NCBI GenBank assembly: GCA_041685935.1
Contig: JAWLES010000018.1
Coordinates: 1-24,544 of the forward strand
Source of the DNA: JAIPEK01 sp041685935
Lineage (GTDB): Bacteria > Desulfobacterota > Desulfobacteria > Desulfobacterales > Desulfobacteraceae
Direction: 5' to 3'
Length of the DNA stretch: 24,544 bases
A model generated the notes under the pieces. That model ran no database searches, was not told the DNA's origin, and saw nothing but the letters and a program-made list of their open reading frames with translations. Of the stretch, positions 14,385 to 21,976 are shown piece after piece (the stretch's first letter is position 1; each line of letters begins with the position of its first letter). Position numbers and translations under genes: made by a program.

Positions 14385-14434
14385 AATAAACATTGGTTAT
14401 TCTTCTGAACAAAAAAATCAGCAAGGAGAAAAGC

Positions 14435-16117
14435 ATGGCCCGAAAAGAAAGCAGTGTAAGCCGGATCTGGGTTGATTCCTACGAAAAAGGGGTCAGCCCC
14501 GAAATTGAATATACTGATATGATTCTGCCGGAATTTCTTGAACGGTCCGCGGAAAACCTGCCTGATCAGCCCGCTCTGATTTTCCAGGGGTACACGGTGT
14601 CCTACAGTGAGTTAAACGATATGGTCGCCCGGTTTTCAGCGGTTTTAAAGGATTTCGGCATAGGAAAAGGAGACAGCGTTGCCATTCTGCTCCCCAATAC
14701 CATACAGTGCGTTGTTGCGTATTATGCAATTTTGAGGGCCGGTGCGGTGGTGGTGATGAACAACCCCCTGTATACGGACAATGAACTGGAGCACCAGTTC
14801 AACGACTCCTCTTCACGGCTTTTGATCACCATGGATCTTCTTGCGGACCGAATGGTCGGGCTGAGGGAGAAAACCTGTATCGAGAAAATAATTTATACTT
14901 CACTCGGGGATTATCTTCCTTTTTTCAAGGGCCTCCTTTTTCCCCTGGTGGCGAAAAAAAAGAACCTTTCCAAAAGCGTGTCCCCGGCGGAAGGTCTTTA
15001 TCGGTTCAAGGATCTTCTTGAACAGTATGAACCGGATGAAACAGGGGTGAAGGCAAGCATGGATGACATCTCCATGTACCAGTACACCGGCGGAACAACC
15101 GGAGTGTCAAAGGGAGTGATGCTTACCCACCGGAATATCAGCTACCAGGTCCAGCAGCTCAAATCATGGTTCCCCGAATTCGAGGAGGGAAAGGAGACCA
15201 TGCTCGGGGCCCTCCCGTTTTTTCATGTTTTCGGGATGTCCGTGTCAATGAATCTTGCAGTATACCTGGGCTGGACCAACGTGCTTGTGGCCAAACCCCA
15301 GCCCGAAGCCCTTCTGGAGGCGATCAGCAGATGGAAGGTTACGTTCGCTCCGCTTGTGCCCACCATGTATATCGGAATGCTCAACCACCCGGACATTGAA
15401 AATACTGATCTGACAAGCGTTAAAGGATGTTTCTCAGGAAGTGCGCCTCTGCCGCTGGAGGTGATAAGCGAGTTTGAAAAAAAGACCGGTGCTGTTATTG
15501 TTGAGGGATTCGGATTGACCGAGTCCACACCGGTCACCCACGTCAACCCTTTCAGAGGCAGGCGGAAACCCGGGAGCATCGGGCTGCCGATCCCTGATAC
15601 CGAATGCAGGATAGTGGACATGGAGGACGGTGTAACCGATGTTTCCCCGGGAGAATCAGGGGAGCTTCTTCTGAGAGGTCCACAGGTGATGAAGGGGTAT
15701 TTGAACAAACCAGAGGAGACTGCGAAGACACTTACCCGTGATGGCTGGCTTCACACCGGGGATGTCGCCCGGATGGACGAGGAAGGGTACTTTTATATTG
15801 TGGACCGGATCAAGGACATGATTATTTCCGGGGGTTACAATGTGTATCCCAGGGACATCGAGGAAGTGCTGTACGAGCACCCCAAAATCGTCGAGGCATG
15901 TTGTGTGGGCATTCCCCATGAAAAGAGGGGGGAGGCTGTTAAAGCTTTCGTGGTGCTCAAGCAGGGAGAGAATCTCACACAAAAGGAGGTAATCTCCTTT
16001 TGCACTGACAGGGTGGCAAAGTACAAGCTGCCTGTTGAAGTCGAATTCAGGCATGAGCTGCCAAAGTCCAATGTGGGCAAAATACTGCGCAAGGACCTGA
16101 GAACCAACGATATATGA
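14435..16117 (+). CDS. fadD: Long-chain fatty-acid-CoA ligase (AMP-forming)
   Basis: ANL-superfamily adenylating enzyme that activates a fatty acid to acyl-AMP and then acyl-CoA. 560 residues, the FadD length. Motifs in order are the P-loop-like YTGGTTGVSKG (217-227), LPFFHVFGM, FSGSAPLP, EGFGLTES, WLHTGD, DRIKDMIISGGYNVYPRDIE (hinge and A8) and the catalytic Lys in PKSNVGKILRKDL (K549). The N-terminal region resembles long-chain enzymes, but chain length cannot be fixed by eye, so the symbol is by analogy. The start at 14435 follows AAGGAGAAAAGC; an upstream in-frame start at 14393 has no Shine-Dalgarno. It stands alone: divergent from frhB and convergent with the small exported protein gene. 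Aromatic or branched acids are possible substrates. Confidence 0.9.
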   Translation: MARKESSVSRIWVDSYEKGVSPEIEYTDMILPEFLERSAENLPDQPALIFQGYTVSYSELNDMVARFSAVLKDFGIGKGDSVAILLPNTIQCVVAYYAILRAGAVVVMNNPLYTDNELEHQFNDSSSRLLITMDLLADRMVGLREKTCIEKIIYTSLGDYLPFFKGLLFPLVAKKKNLSKSVSPAEGLYRFKDLLEQYEPDETGVKASMDDISMYQYTGGTTGVSKGVMLTHRNISYQVQQLKSWFPEFEEGKETMLGALPFFHVFGMSVSMNLAVYLGWTNVLVAKPQPEALLEAISRWKVTFAPLVPTMYIGMLNHPDIENTDLTSVKGCFSGSAPLPLEVISEFEKKTGAVIVEGFGLTESTPVTHVNPFRGRRKPGSIGLPIPDTECRIVDMEDGVTDVSPGESGELLLRGPQVMKGYLNKPEETAKTLTRDGWLHTGDVARMDEEGYFYIVDRIKDMIISGGYNVYPRDIEEVLYEHPKIVEACCVGIPHEKRGEAVKAFVVLKQGENLTQKEVISFCTDRVAKYKLPVEVEFRHELPKSNVGKILRKDLRTNDI

Positions 16118-16167
16118 AGGTCCTTGATAAATTGCAGGCAGCAGCCGCTCCTGTATAACCTCAGGCC

Positions 16168-16200
16168 GGGTCCCGCAGTCCGGGTGGATTTGCGGGGCTT
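16168..16200. terminator. Possible terminator hairpin after acyl-CoA ligase
   Basis: CCCGCA (16172-16177) pairs with TGCGGG (16191-16196) around a 13-base loop, and outer wobble pairs extend the stem toward 10 bp. It lies between two convergent genes. There is no U-tract, so this is a weak call. Confidence 0.3.
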
Positions 16201-16225
16201 AGGCTCATTTACGCCGTCATGCCGG

Positions 16226-16537
16226 TCAATTTCTTCTGTTTCCCCTTTGCCTGTTGCCCTTTACCGGGTAAGGCTGGAAAAACGGCTGGTAATCCTCGTA
16301 TTCCGTGGTGCCGCCGCCCCGGACATTCCCGCCCGGTCGGTTGGTCCGGTATTCCCATACAGAGGATTGTTTTTTCTTGATTTTTTTATACCCGCCGTAG
16401 TTCTCGCGCATTTGAGGGTGGACCCAGTTGGGTGAGGGAGGCTCTTTCGCCTCGTTGGCGTCGGCAGCCAGCCCGGGCGAGGCGGGAATTAAAAAAAATA
16501 TTGTCAAAAAAATACCGGTCAAAAGTTGGTTTCGCAT
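16226..16537 (-). CDS. Small exported protein of unknown function
   Basis: 103 residues. A clear Sec signal peptide (MRNQLLTGIFLTIFFLIPAS, cleavage likely after PGLA or PGLAA near residues 24-25) is followed by a mature part of about 79 residues that is polar and low in hydrophobics. It has a Lys run KKIKKK (51-56), many Tyr/Trp/Pro, a Gly patch PGGNVRGGG (68-76) and a basic Asn/Arg tail RQRGNRRN. No Cys, so it is neither a lipoprotein nor disulfide-stabilised. I do not recognise a family. The signal peptide, in frame with a soluble mature part, argues that it is real, although no Shine-Dalgarno is visible before the ATG. It lies divergent from aconitase and convergent with the acyl-CoA ligase gene. 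A periplasmic or surface role is all that can be inferred. Confidence 0.65.
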   Translation of the reverse strand: MRNQLLTGIFLTIFFLIPASPGLAADANEAKEPPSPNWVHPQMRENYGGYKKIKKKQSSVWEYRTNRPGGNVRGGGTTEYEDYQPFFQPYPVKGNRQRGNRRN

Positions 16538-16618
16538 GGCGGAAATCTTTTATTATGACTTGTTTTATTCTGTTATGAATTCTATATTAAATCCTTTTAA
16601 ACTGAATATCAATGATAA

Positions 16619-16627
16619 TGATATAAT
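16619..16627 (+). promoter_or_regulatory. acnA: Extended -10 promoter for aconitase
   Basis: TGATATAAT has the extended -10 form TGnTATAAT, with a perfect hexamer at 16622-16627, 24 bases before the aconitase ATG. No good -35 is seen at 17 bp, as expected for extended -10 promoters. A GGGAG Shine-Dalgarno follows. Confidence 0.55.
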
Positions 16628-16650
16628 CTGAATTCCAGGGAGTCTAAAAT

Positions 16651-19290
16651 ATGGCATTTTCCGAATACACAACTTCTTTTACGGTAAACGGCACCAAGTA
16701 TGAAGCGGTCAGTTATGACCGTGCGTTCAGGGAGAGTAGGGACCGTCTCCAAAGGGTGCCGTTTTCCGCACGGGTGATACTGGAAAACCTGATCCGAAAC
16801 CTTGACTCCGGATATGTGGATCAGTCAGACGTGGATGCCTGTGCAAGGTTTTATTCTGCAAAAAATTCAGATTCATCCGTTCTTGTTCCCTATTTCCCCG
16901 CCCGGGTTCTGATGCAGGATTTTACAGGGGTTCCCGCGATTGTGGACCTTGCTGCCATGCGGGATGCACTGGCAGACGCAGGTATGAACCCGGATCGGAT
17001 CAATCCGGCGGTGCCTGTGGATCTTGTGGTTGACCATTCAGTACAGGTTGATTACTACCGTGATAAAGAGGCGTTTGAGTTGAACGTGAAAAAAGAGTAT
17101 GAACGGAACAGCGAGAGATATCGGTTGTTGAAATGGGGCAGGGAAAGCTTTGACAATTTTAGGGTGGTTCCGCCCGGTTCAGGGATCTGCCATCAGGTGA
17201 ATCTTGAATACCTTGCAGACGTGGTTTCGGTGAAAACCGTCAACGGCCGGAATATCGCCTTTCCTGACACACTCGTCGGGACGGATTCACACACCACCAT
17301 GATCAACAGCCTCGGCGTGCTCGGCTGGGGGGTCGGCGGAATCGAGGCAGAGGCGGTTATGCTGGGCCGGCCTTACTATATGAACCTTCCTGAAATCGTG
17401 GGGGTCAGATTGACCGGACACCTTGGGAGGAATGTCACTGCAACCGACCTGGTGCTCACCATCACCAGGATTCTCCGGGAGGCCGGAGTTGTTGAAAAAA
17501 TCGTTGAATTCACCGGTCCCGGCCTTGACGGCCTTTCACTCACCGACCGGGCCACGATTTCCAACATGTCTCCCGAGTTTGGCGCGACATCCGCATTTTT
17601 TCCCATTGATGACAGAACAATCGATTACCTGGAAAAGACAAACAGAAAACAGGAGGCGGCCCGGGTTAAAGCATATGCACGGCACTGCGGCTTCATGGCG
17701 TCCGGGAACGAGGATCTGCTGTTTTCCAGGACAATCGAGGTGGACCTGGCCGCGGTGGAGCCTTCGATTTCGGGTCCGGCAAGGCCCCAGGATCTGATTT
17801 CCCTGTCTGATGTGAAAACCAGGAAAACCGGATTGTCCGGAGAAAAACAAGGCGCCGGCCTGCACGGGCTTTCGGACGGCTCCGTGGTGATCGCAGCCAT
17901 TACATCCTGCACCAACACTTCAAACCCGGGCGTGATGATGGGAGCGGGGCTCCTTGCCGGAAATGCCGCACGGAAAGGCCTTGCCGTGCCTGAGTATGTT
18001 AAGACCTCACTTGCTCCGGGGTCAAAGGTTGTGATCGATTACCTTGAAGCCGCAGGGCTGCTGGAAAGCCTTGAACAGATAGGGTTTCACAATACCGGAT
18101 TCGGCTGTACAACCTGTATAGGCAACAGCGGACCACTCGACAGCGAAATTGCATCAGCCATCAAAAAGGCAAATCTAAACGTGGCTTCGGTTCTCTCCGG
18201 AAACCGGAATTTCGAGGCTCGGATTCATCAGCTCGTAAAGAGCAACTACTTAATGTCCCCTCAGCTTGTGGTGGCATTCGCACTTGCCGGAAGGGTGGAT
18301 ATAGATTTTAAAAAAGAATCCCTGGGAAATGACCCGGACGGAAACCCGGTTTTTCTTGCGGATATTTGGCCGGAAGACCGGGAGATTGATTTGTATGTTC
18401 AAAGGTATGTCAAAACGGAATTTTTTGAAGCCGGGTATGCAGAAATTTTTAAAGGGGGGAGGCTGTGGCACGAGCTTGAAGTTGAAAAGAGCATTACATT
18501 TGACTGGGATGAAAATTCCCTTTACATCAGAAAACCGCCGTTCTTCGACCACATCCTGAAATCCTCGCAAAAGGCCGAAGATATCACAGGTGCAAGGGTG
18601 CTTCTGGCGCTTGGTGACTCTGTTACCACCGATCATATATCGCCGGCCGGTGAGATCCCCGGGCACTATCCCGCAGGAAAGTACCTGAAGGAAAACGGGG
18701 TGGATGAGGAAGACTTCAATACCTACGGCTCCAGGAGAGGGAACCACGAAGTCATGATGCGGGGAACCTTTGCCAATATCAGGATCAGCAACAGGCTTGT
18801 TTCAAGCCGGGGTGGATATACCATTGCATTCCCGGATGCATCAGAGCGGTTCGTATTTGATGCGGCAGCTGCGTATCAAAAAAACTCCGTTCCGCTGATC
18901 GTTCTTGCAGGCAGGGAGTACGGGACAGGATCATCCAGGGACTGGGCAGCCAAGGGGACGAATCTTCTGGGTGTCAAGGCCGTGATCGCAGTATCGTTTG
19001 AGCGGATTCACAGAAGCAATCTGGTGGGTATGGGTGTTCTGCCCCTGGTGTTCAAACAGGGTGAAAATGCAGATACATTGGGCCTTGAAGGGGATGAGGT
19101 TTTTGAAATATCCGGCATATCCGGCATTGAGCCCGGCAAAAGACTGCAGGCAAAAGCAGTGAAAGAGGGCGGAGAAACCGTCGAATTCGAGGTGGAGGCC
19201 AGGCTCGATACGGATATGGAGGTGGCGTATTACAAAAGCGGCGGCATTCTCCATTATGTTCTGAAAAATATTCTTACCGGTTCCGGGTAA
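16651..19290 (+). CDS. acnA: Aconitate hydratase A
   Basis: Isomerises citrate and isocitrate through cis-aconitate in the TCA cycle; cytosolic 4Fe-4S enzyme. The 879 residues match the AcnA/IRP1 family length (about 890). Features are VDHSVQVDYY, the substrate-site segment PGSGICHQVNLEYL, PDTLVGTDSHTTMINSLGVLGWGVGGIEAE, the cluster ligands in TSCTNTSNP (C420) and GFGCTTCIGNSG (C486, C489), GDSVTTDHISPAG, YGSRRGNHEVMMRGTFANIR and the swivel-domain GREYGTGSSRDWAAKG. All ligands are present and the gene is intact. It has its own extended -10 promoter and a GGGAG Shine-Dalgarno. The last 17 bp overlap the convergent D-amino-acid transaminase gene, where a small hairpin covers both stop codons. 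Confidence 0.97.
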   Translation: MAFSEYTTSFTVNGTKYEAVSYDRAFRESRDRLQRVPFSARVILENLIRNLDSGYVDQSDVDACARFYSAKNSDSSVLVPYFPARVLMQDFTGVPAIVDLAAMRDALADAGMNPDRINPAVPVDLVVDHSVQVDYYRDKEAFELNVKKEYERNSERYRLLKWGRESFDNFRVVPPGSGICHQVNLEYLADVVSVKTVNGRNIAFPDTLVGTDSHTTMINSLGVLGWGVGGIEAEAVMLGRPYYMNLPEIVGVRLTGHLGRNVTATDLVLTITRILREAGVVEKIVEFTGPGLDGLSLTDRATISNMSPEFGATSAFFPIDDRTIDYLEKTNRKQEAARVKAYARHCGFMASGNEDLLFSRTIEVDLAAVEPSISGPARPQDLISLSDVKTRKTGLSGEKQGAGLHGLSDGSVVIAAITSCTNTSNPGVMMGAGLLAGNAARKGLAVPEYVKTSLAPGSKVVIDYLEAAGLLESLEQIGFHNTGFGCTTCIGNSGPLDSEIASAIKKANLNVASVLSGNRNFEARIHQLVKSNYLMSPQLVVAFALAGRVDIDFKKESLGNDPDGNPVFLADIWPEDREIDLYVQRYVKTEFFEAGYAEIFKGGRLWHELEVEKSITFDWDENSLYIRKPPFFDHILKSSQKAEDITGARVLLALGDSVTTDHISPAGEIPGHYPAGKYLKENGVDEEDFNTYGSRRGNHEVMMRGTFANIRISNRLVSSRGGYTIAFPDASERFVFDAAAAYQKNSVPLIVLAGREYGTGSSRDWAAKGTNLLGVKAVIAVSFERIHRSNLVGMGVLPLVFKQGENADTLGLEGDEVFEISGISGIEPGKRLQAKAVKEGGETVEFEVEARLDTDMEVAYYKSGGILHYVLKNILTGSG

Positions 19291-19291
19291 G
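19273..19291. terminator. Possible bidirectional hairpin across the acnA/dat overlap
   Basis: CTTACC (19273-19278) pairs with GGTAAG (19286-19291) around a 7-base loop, spanning both stop codons of the convergent, overlapping genes. The stem is short and no U-tract follows, so termination here is uncertain. Confidence 0.3.
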
Positions 19292-20128
19292 TTCGGCAAA
19301 CGCCTTTTGAAGCTCCCTGGTAACCGGACCCGGAGAGGCGTCCCCCACGGGGTTGCCGTTCCATCTGACCACCGGCGTGATTTCAGTATGGGTTCCAAGG
19401 ATCATCATTTCATCCGCTTTGGCAAGTTTGGATTCGAGCACCGGATATAGCTTTGTTTCGATGCCGATGCTTCTGCAGAGCCTGAGTGTCACATCCCTGG
19501 TAACGCTGGGTAAAATGTTTGGGCCTTCAGGGTGGGTGTGAAGCACTTTTCCGAACACGGCACAGAAGTTTGTATGAGAGCCTTCAGTAACCGCGCCGTC
19601 CCTGACGAACAGTATCTCTTCAGCGCCTTCAGCATTGGCTTCCTGGCATGCCAGTACATTGGGAAGAAGGGAAACGCTTTTTATATCGCACCGGTTCCAC
19701 CTGATATCAGGCCGTAAAATTACGTTGACTCCTGTTTCCTTTTTCCGGGCATCCTCTTCATAAGGTGTCACGGCCACGTATACGGTGAGCGGGGTATCCT
19801 CTCCGGGGAACGAATGCTTTCTCGGGGCTGCTCCCCTGGTAATCTGGATGTAACAGGAAGCATCCCTGCCTGTGAGATGATTTTTTTCAATCAAAGACCG
19901 GCAGACCTCTTCGAGCTGCATGGTGTCGAATTCCTTCATTCCCACTTCGGCAATACTGCGCCGGAGCCTGGCAAGATGAGTTTTGAGTTCAAAGGGCTCT
20001 CCATGGTAGATTTTGATGACCTCGTAAACCCCGTCTCCGAAGAGGAAACCCCTGTCATCCGGAGATATGGACACGTCTTTTTTCTGCATGAAACCGCCGT
20101 TGAAAAAGACGGTTGTGTTTGATTCCAT
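19274..20128 (-). CDS. dat: D-amino-acid transaminase (class IV aminotransferase)
   Basis: Fold-type IV PLP enzyme interconverting D-alanine and D-glutamate with their oxo acids, mainly for peptidoglycan precursors. 284 residues, near the Bacillus enzyme length. Matching segments are DDRGFLFGDGVYEVIKIYHG (24-43), TRGAAPRKHSFP (97-108), CDIKSVSLLPNVLACQEA (147-164) with the Schiff-base Lys K150, the PLP-phosphate segment TEGSHTNFCAVF, and THTEITPVVRWNG. GDGVYEVIK plus RGxxxRxHxFP favour D-amino-acid transaminase over branched-chain aminotransferase or aminodeoxychorismate lyase. An AGGAG Shine-Dalgarno lies 9 bases before the ATG, with a promoter candidate at 20181-20210. Divergent from malic enzyme; the 3' end overlaps aconitase by 17 bp. 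Confidence 0.9.
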   Translation of the reverse strand: MESNTTVFFNGGFMQKKDVSISPDDRGFLFGDGVYEVIKIYHGEPFELKTHLARLRRSIAEVGMKEFDTMQLEEVCRSLIEKNHLTGRDASCYIQITRGAAPRKHSFPGEDTPLTVYVAVTPYEEDARKKETGVNVILRPDIRWNRCDIKSVSLLPNVLACQEANAEGAEEILFVRDGAVTEGSHTNFCAVFGKVLHTHPEGPNILPSVTRDVTLRLCRSIGIETKLYPVLESKLAKADEMMILGTHTEITPVVRWNGNPVGDASPGPVTRELQKAFAELTRNR

Positions 20129-20180
20129 TGGATACGGCTCCTGTTTTTTTAAAATTTTCCTTTATTCAAATTGAGTATAT

Positions 20181-20210
20181 GTTATAAGCTAACTTCTGGT
20201 TTGAGATCAA
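20181..20210 (-). promoter_or_regulatory. Candidate promoter for D-amino-acid transaminase
   Basis: On the minus strand TTGATC (20210-20205) and TATAAC (20186-20181) are 18 bp apart, about 50 bp before the start codon. No comparably good promoter was seen for the divergent malic enzyme gene. Confidence 0.4.
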
Positions 20211-20238
20211 TAATATTAATTCTAAAAGAGAGAAAAAA

Positions 20239-21972
20239 ATGGATAATCCCAATTATACATTTGAATACGGTGTTTACGGAGAGACAACCGGACTGACCAT
20301 TAATCTTAAGGGACCTGATATCCTGAGATACAACAACATCAGTAAAGGGACCGCTTTTACCCAGGCGGACAGGGACCGGCTCAGGCTGAACGGTTTTCTC
20401 CCGCCCCGGGTTAAGAGCCTTGAGGAACAGGTCAAGTCATCCCTGAGCATAATTGATGCCAAGGAAAACGATATCGAACGGTTCATATATATCCGGAGCC
20501 TCTTTGACAGGAATGTGGTGCTGGCCCATGCCGTGATTGCAAGCGATATTACCCGTTTTCTCAGTATAATTTATACACCCACGGTGGGCAAGGCGTGTGA
20601 AAACTATTCCTCCATGTTCAGGCGGGCCAACGGCATTCATCTGTACCCCGGCAACATTGACAGGGCTGAGGAAATTCTTGCCAACTATTCGGACAAGGAT
20701 ATAAGGATAGCGGTTGTTACGGACAACCAGGGAATTCTGGGGATCGGGGACCAGGGCGCAGGAGGCATCGCCATCTGTCTGGGCAAGCTGATGCTTTATA
20801 CCCAGGGTGCGGGGATCGCTCCATGGCACTGCCTGCCGATCTCCCTTGACGTGGGTACTGACAACAAGGATCTCCTCAATGATGTCAAGTATCTGGGGTG
20901 GAGGCATGAGCGGCTGAAAGGAGATGACTACCTTGAATTCATGAGCAAATTCGCTAAGGCATTCAAGGCTGTTTACCCGGATGCGCTCTGCCAGTGGGAG
21001 GATTTTTCAAAGCAGAATGCCTTTACCATCCGGGATGCTTACATGCATGATATTATTTCGTTCAACGATGATATTCAGGGAACCGGCTCCATCGCCCTTG
21101 CCGGCATAATTGCCGCCATGAAAACGAAAAAGGAAAACATTACAGATCAGGTGTTCCTGGTGCACGGTGCCGGCGCAGGAGGCATCGGGATCGCCGAGCA
21201 GATCCTCACGGAACTTATGGAAAACGGGCTTTCAGAGGCTGAGGCGCGTTCGAAAATTTTTACCCTTGATTCAAAAGGGATTGTCACAACTGACCGGGAT
21301 GCGGAGTCGTACAAGCTGAAGTTTGCCAAGGACCCGGCTGATCTTGAATGGCTGAAAAACCCTGAAGACAATACCCTGCTCAACGCAGTCAAAAATCAAA
21401 AGATAACTGTTCTGATCGGGACCTCGGGGCAGCCCGGATGTTTTACAAAAGATGTTGTGGATGCCGTCTCCTGTAACACGGATCGGCCTGTAATCCTGCC
21501 GTTGAGCAACCCCACCTCCAAGACCGAGGCTTTCCCTGAACAGATTTATGAATGGACAGGTGGAAAGGGGCTCGTGGCCACCGGCAGCCCTTTTGACCCG
21601 GTTGAATTTAATGGCAAAATTTACCGGATCGGCCAGATGAACAATGCATTCGTGTTTCCAGGTGTCGGGCTCGGAGTTATTGCCTCGGGCGCGTCCAGGG
21701 TACTGCCGACCTTTTTTTCCGCAGCAGCCCGCGCGGTTGCCGAGTTTATAAGCGAGGAGGAGATTGAAGACGGCATCCTCTGTCCCAATCTTGATGATTT
21801 GCGGAAAGTATCCATTAAAGTGGCCCGGTATGTGGGTGTTGAGGCGATCAAAGGCGGTGTGGCAGACAAAGACTGTGCATTTTCCGAATTCAAGCACAAC
21901 TGCGACGAGCAGCGTCTGAATGAGCTTGTGGAAGGCATGTGCTGGAGCCCGAAGTATTTTCCGGTAAAATAG
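20239..21972 (+). CDS. maeA: Malic enzyme (large, SfcA/MaeA-type)
   Basis: Oxidative decarboxylation of malate to pyruvate and CO2 with NAD(P)+. 577 residues, the large eukaryote-like/SfcA class (E. coli MaeA has 565). Landmarks are YNNISKGTAFT (31-41), the catalytic Tyr in IYTPTVGKACENYS (Y112), VVTDNQGILGIGDQGAGGIAI with the catalytic Lys shortly after (GKLMLYT, K183), the metal ligands WEDF (E254) and FNDDIQGTG (D277/D278), and the dinucleotide motif GAGAGGIG (310-317). Cofactor preference cannot be settled by eye. The Shine-Dalgarno is weak (AAAAGAGAG). The gene is intact and ends 4 bp before mfd, so the two probably share a transcript. It could feed pyruvate and reducing power from C4 acids, or run toward malate in a fermentative mode. 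Confidence 0.95.
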   Translation: MDNPNYTFEYGVYGETTGLTINLKGPDILRYNNISKGTAFTQADRDRLRLNGFLPPRVKSLEEQVKSSLSIIDAKENDIERFIYIRSLFDRNVVLAHAVIASDITRFLSIIYTPTVGKACENYSSMFRRANGIHLYPGNIDRAEEILANYSDKDIRIAVVTDNQGILGIGDQGAGGIAICLGKLMLYTQGAGIAPWHCLPISLDVGTDNKDLLNDVKYLGWRHERLKGDDYLEFMSKFAKAFKAVYPDALCQWEDFSKQNAFTIRDAYMHDIISFNDDIQGTGSIALAGIIAAMKTKKENITDQVFLVHGAGAGGIGIAEQILTELMENGLSEAEARSKIFTLDSKGIVTTDRDAESYKLKFAKDPADLEWLKNPEDNTLLNAVKNQKITVLIGTSGQPGCFTKDVVDAVSCNTDRPVILPLSNPTSKTEAFPEQIYEWTGGKGLVATGSPFDPVEFNGKIYRIGQMNNAFVFPGVGLGVIASGASRVLPTFFSAAARAVAEFISEEEIEDGILCPNLDDLRKVSIKVARYVGVEAIKGGVADKDCAFSEFKHNCDEQRLNELVEGMCWSPKYFPVK

Positions 21973-21976
21973 GACG

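Larger units (their letters stand above)
14113..14434. promoter_or_regulatory. 322-bp divergent intergenic region with several inverted repeats
   Basis: No coding potential seen. Contents from the left: the frhB Shine-Dalgarno; overlapping inverted repeats GCCTTT/AAAGGC (14188-14193, 14200-14205) and GAAAAGG/CCTTTTC (14198-14204, 14206-14212); a third pair GCAGGG/CCCTGC (14213-14218, 14228-14233); an operator-like palindrome at 14269-14284; and a plus-strand promoter candidate at 14355-14384. Read on the minus strand, the first two hairpins share bases and cannot form together, a layout like a leader attenuator for frhB-aspartate kinase. No known riboswitch class was recognised. Confidence 0.4.

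Noticed and set aside
21271..21897. 208-codon open frame on the minus strand
   Set aside because: Antisense to the intact malic enzyme gene, with no domain or translation signal.
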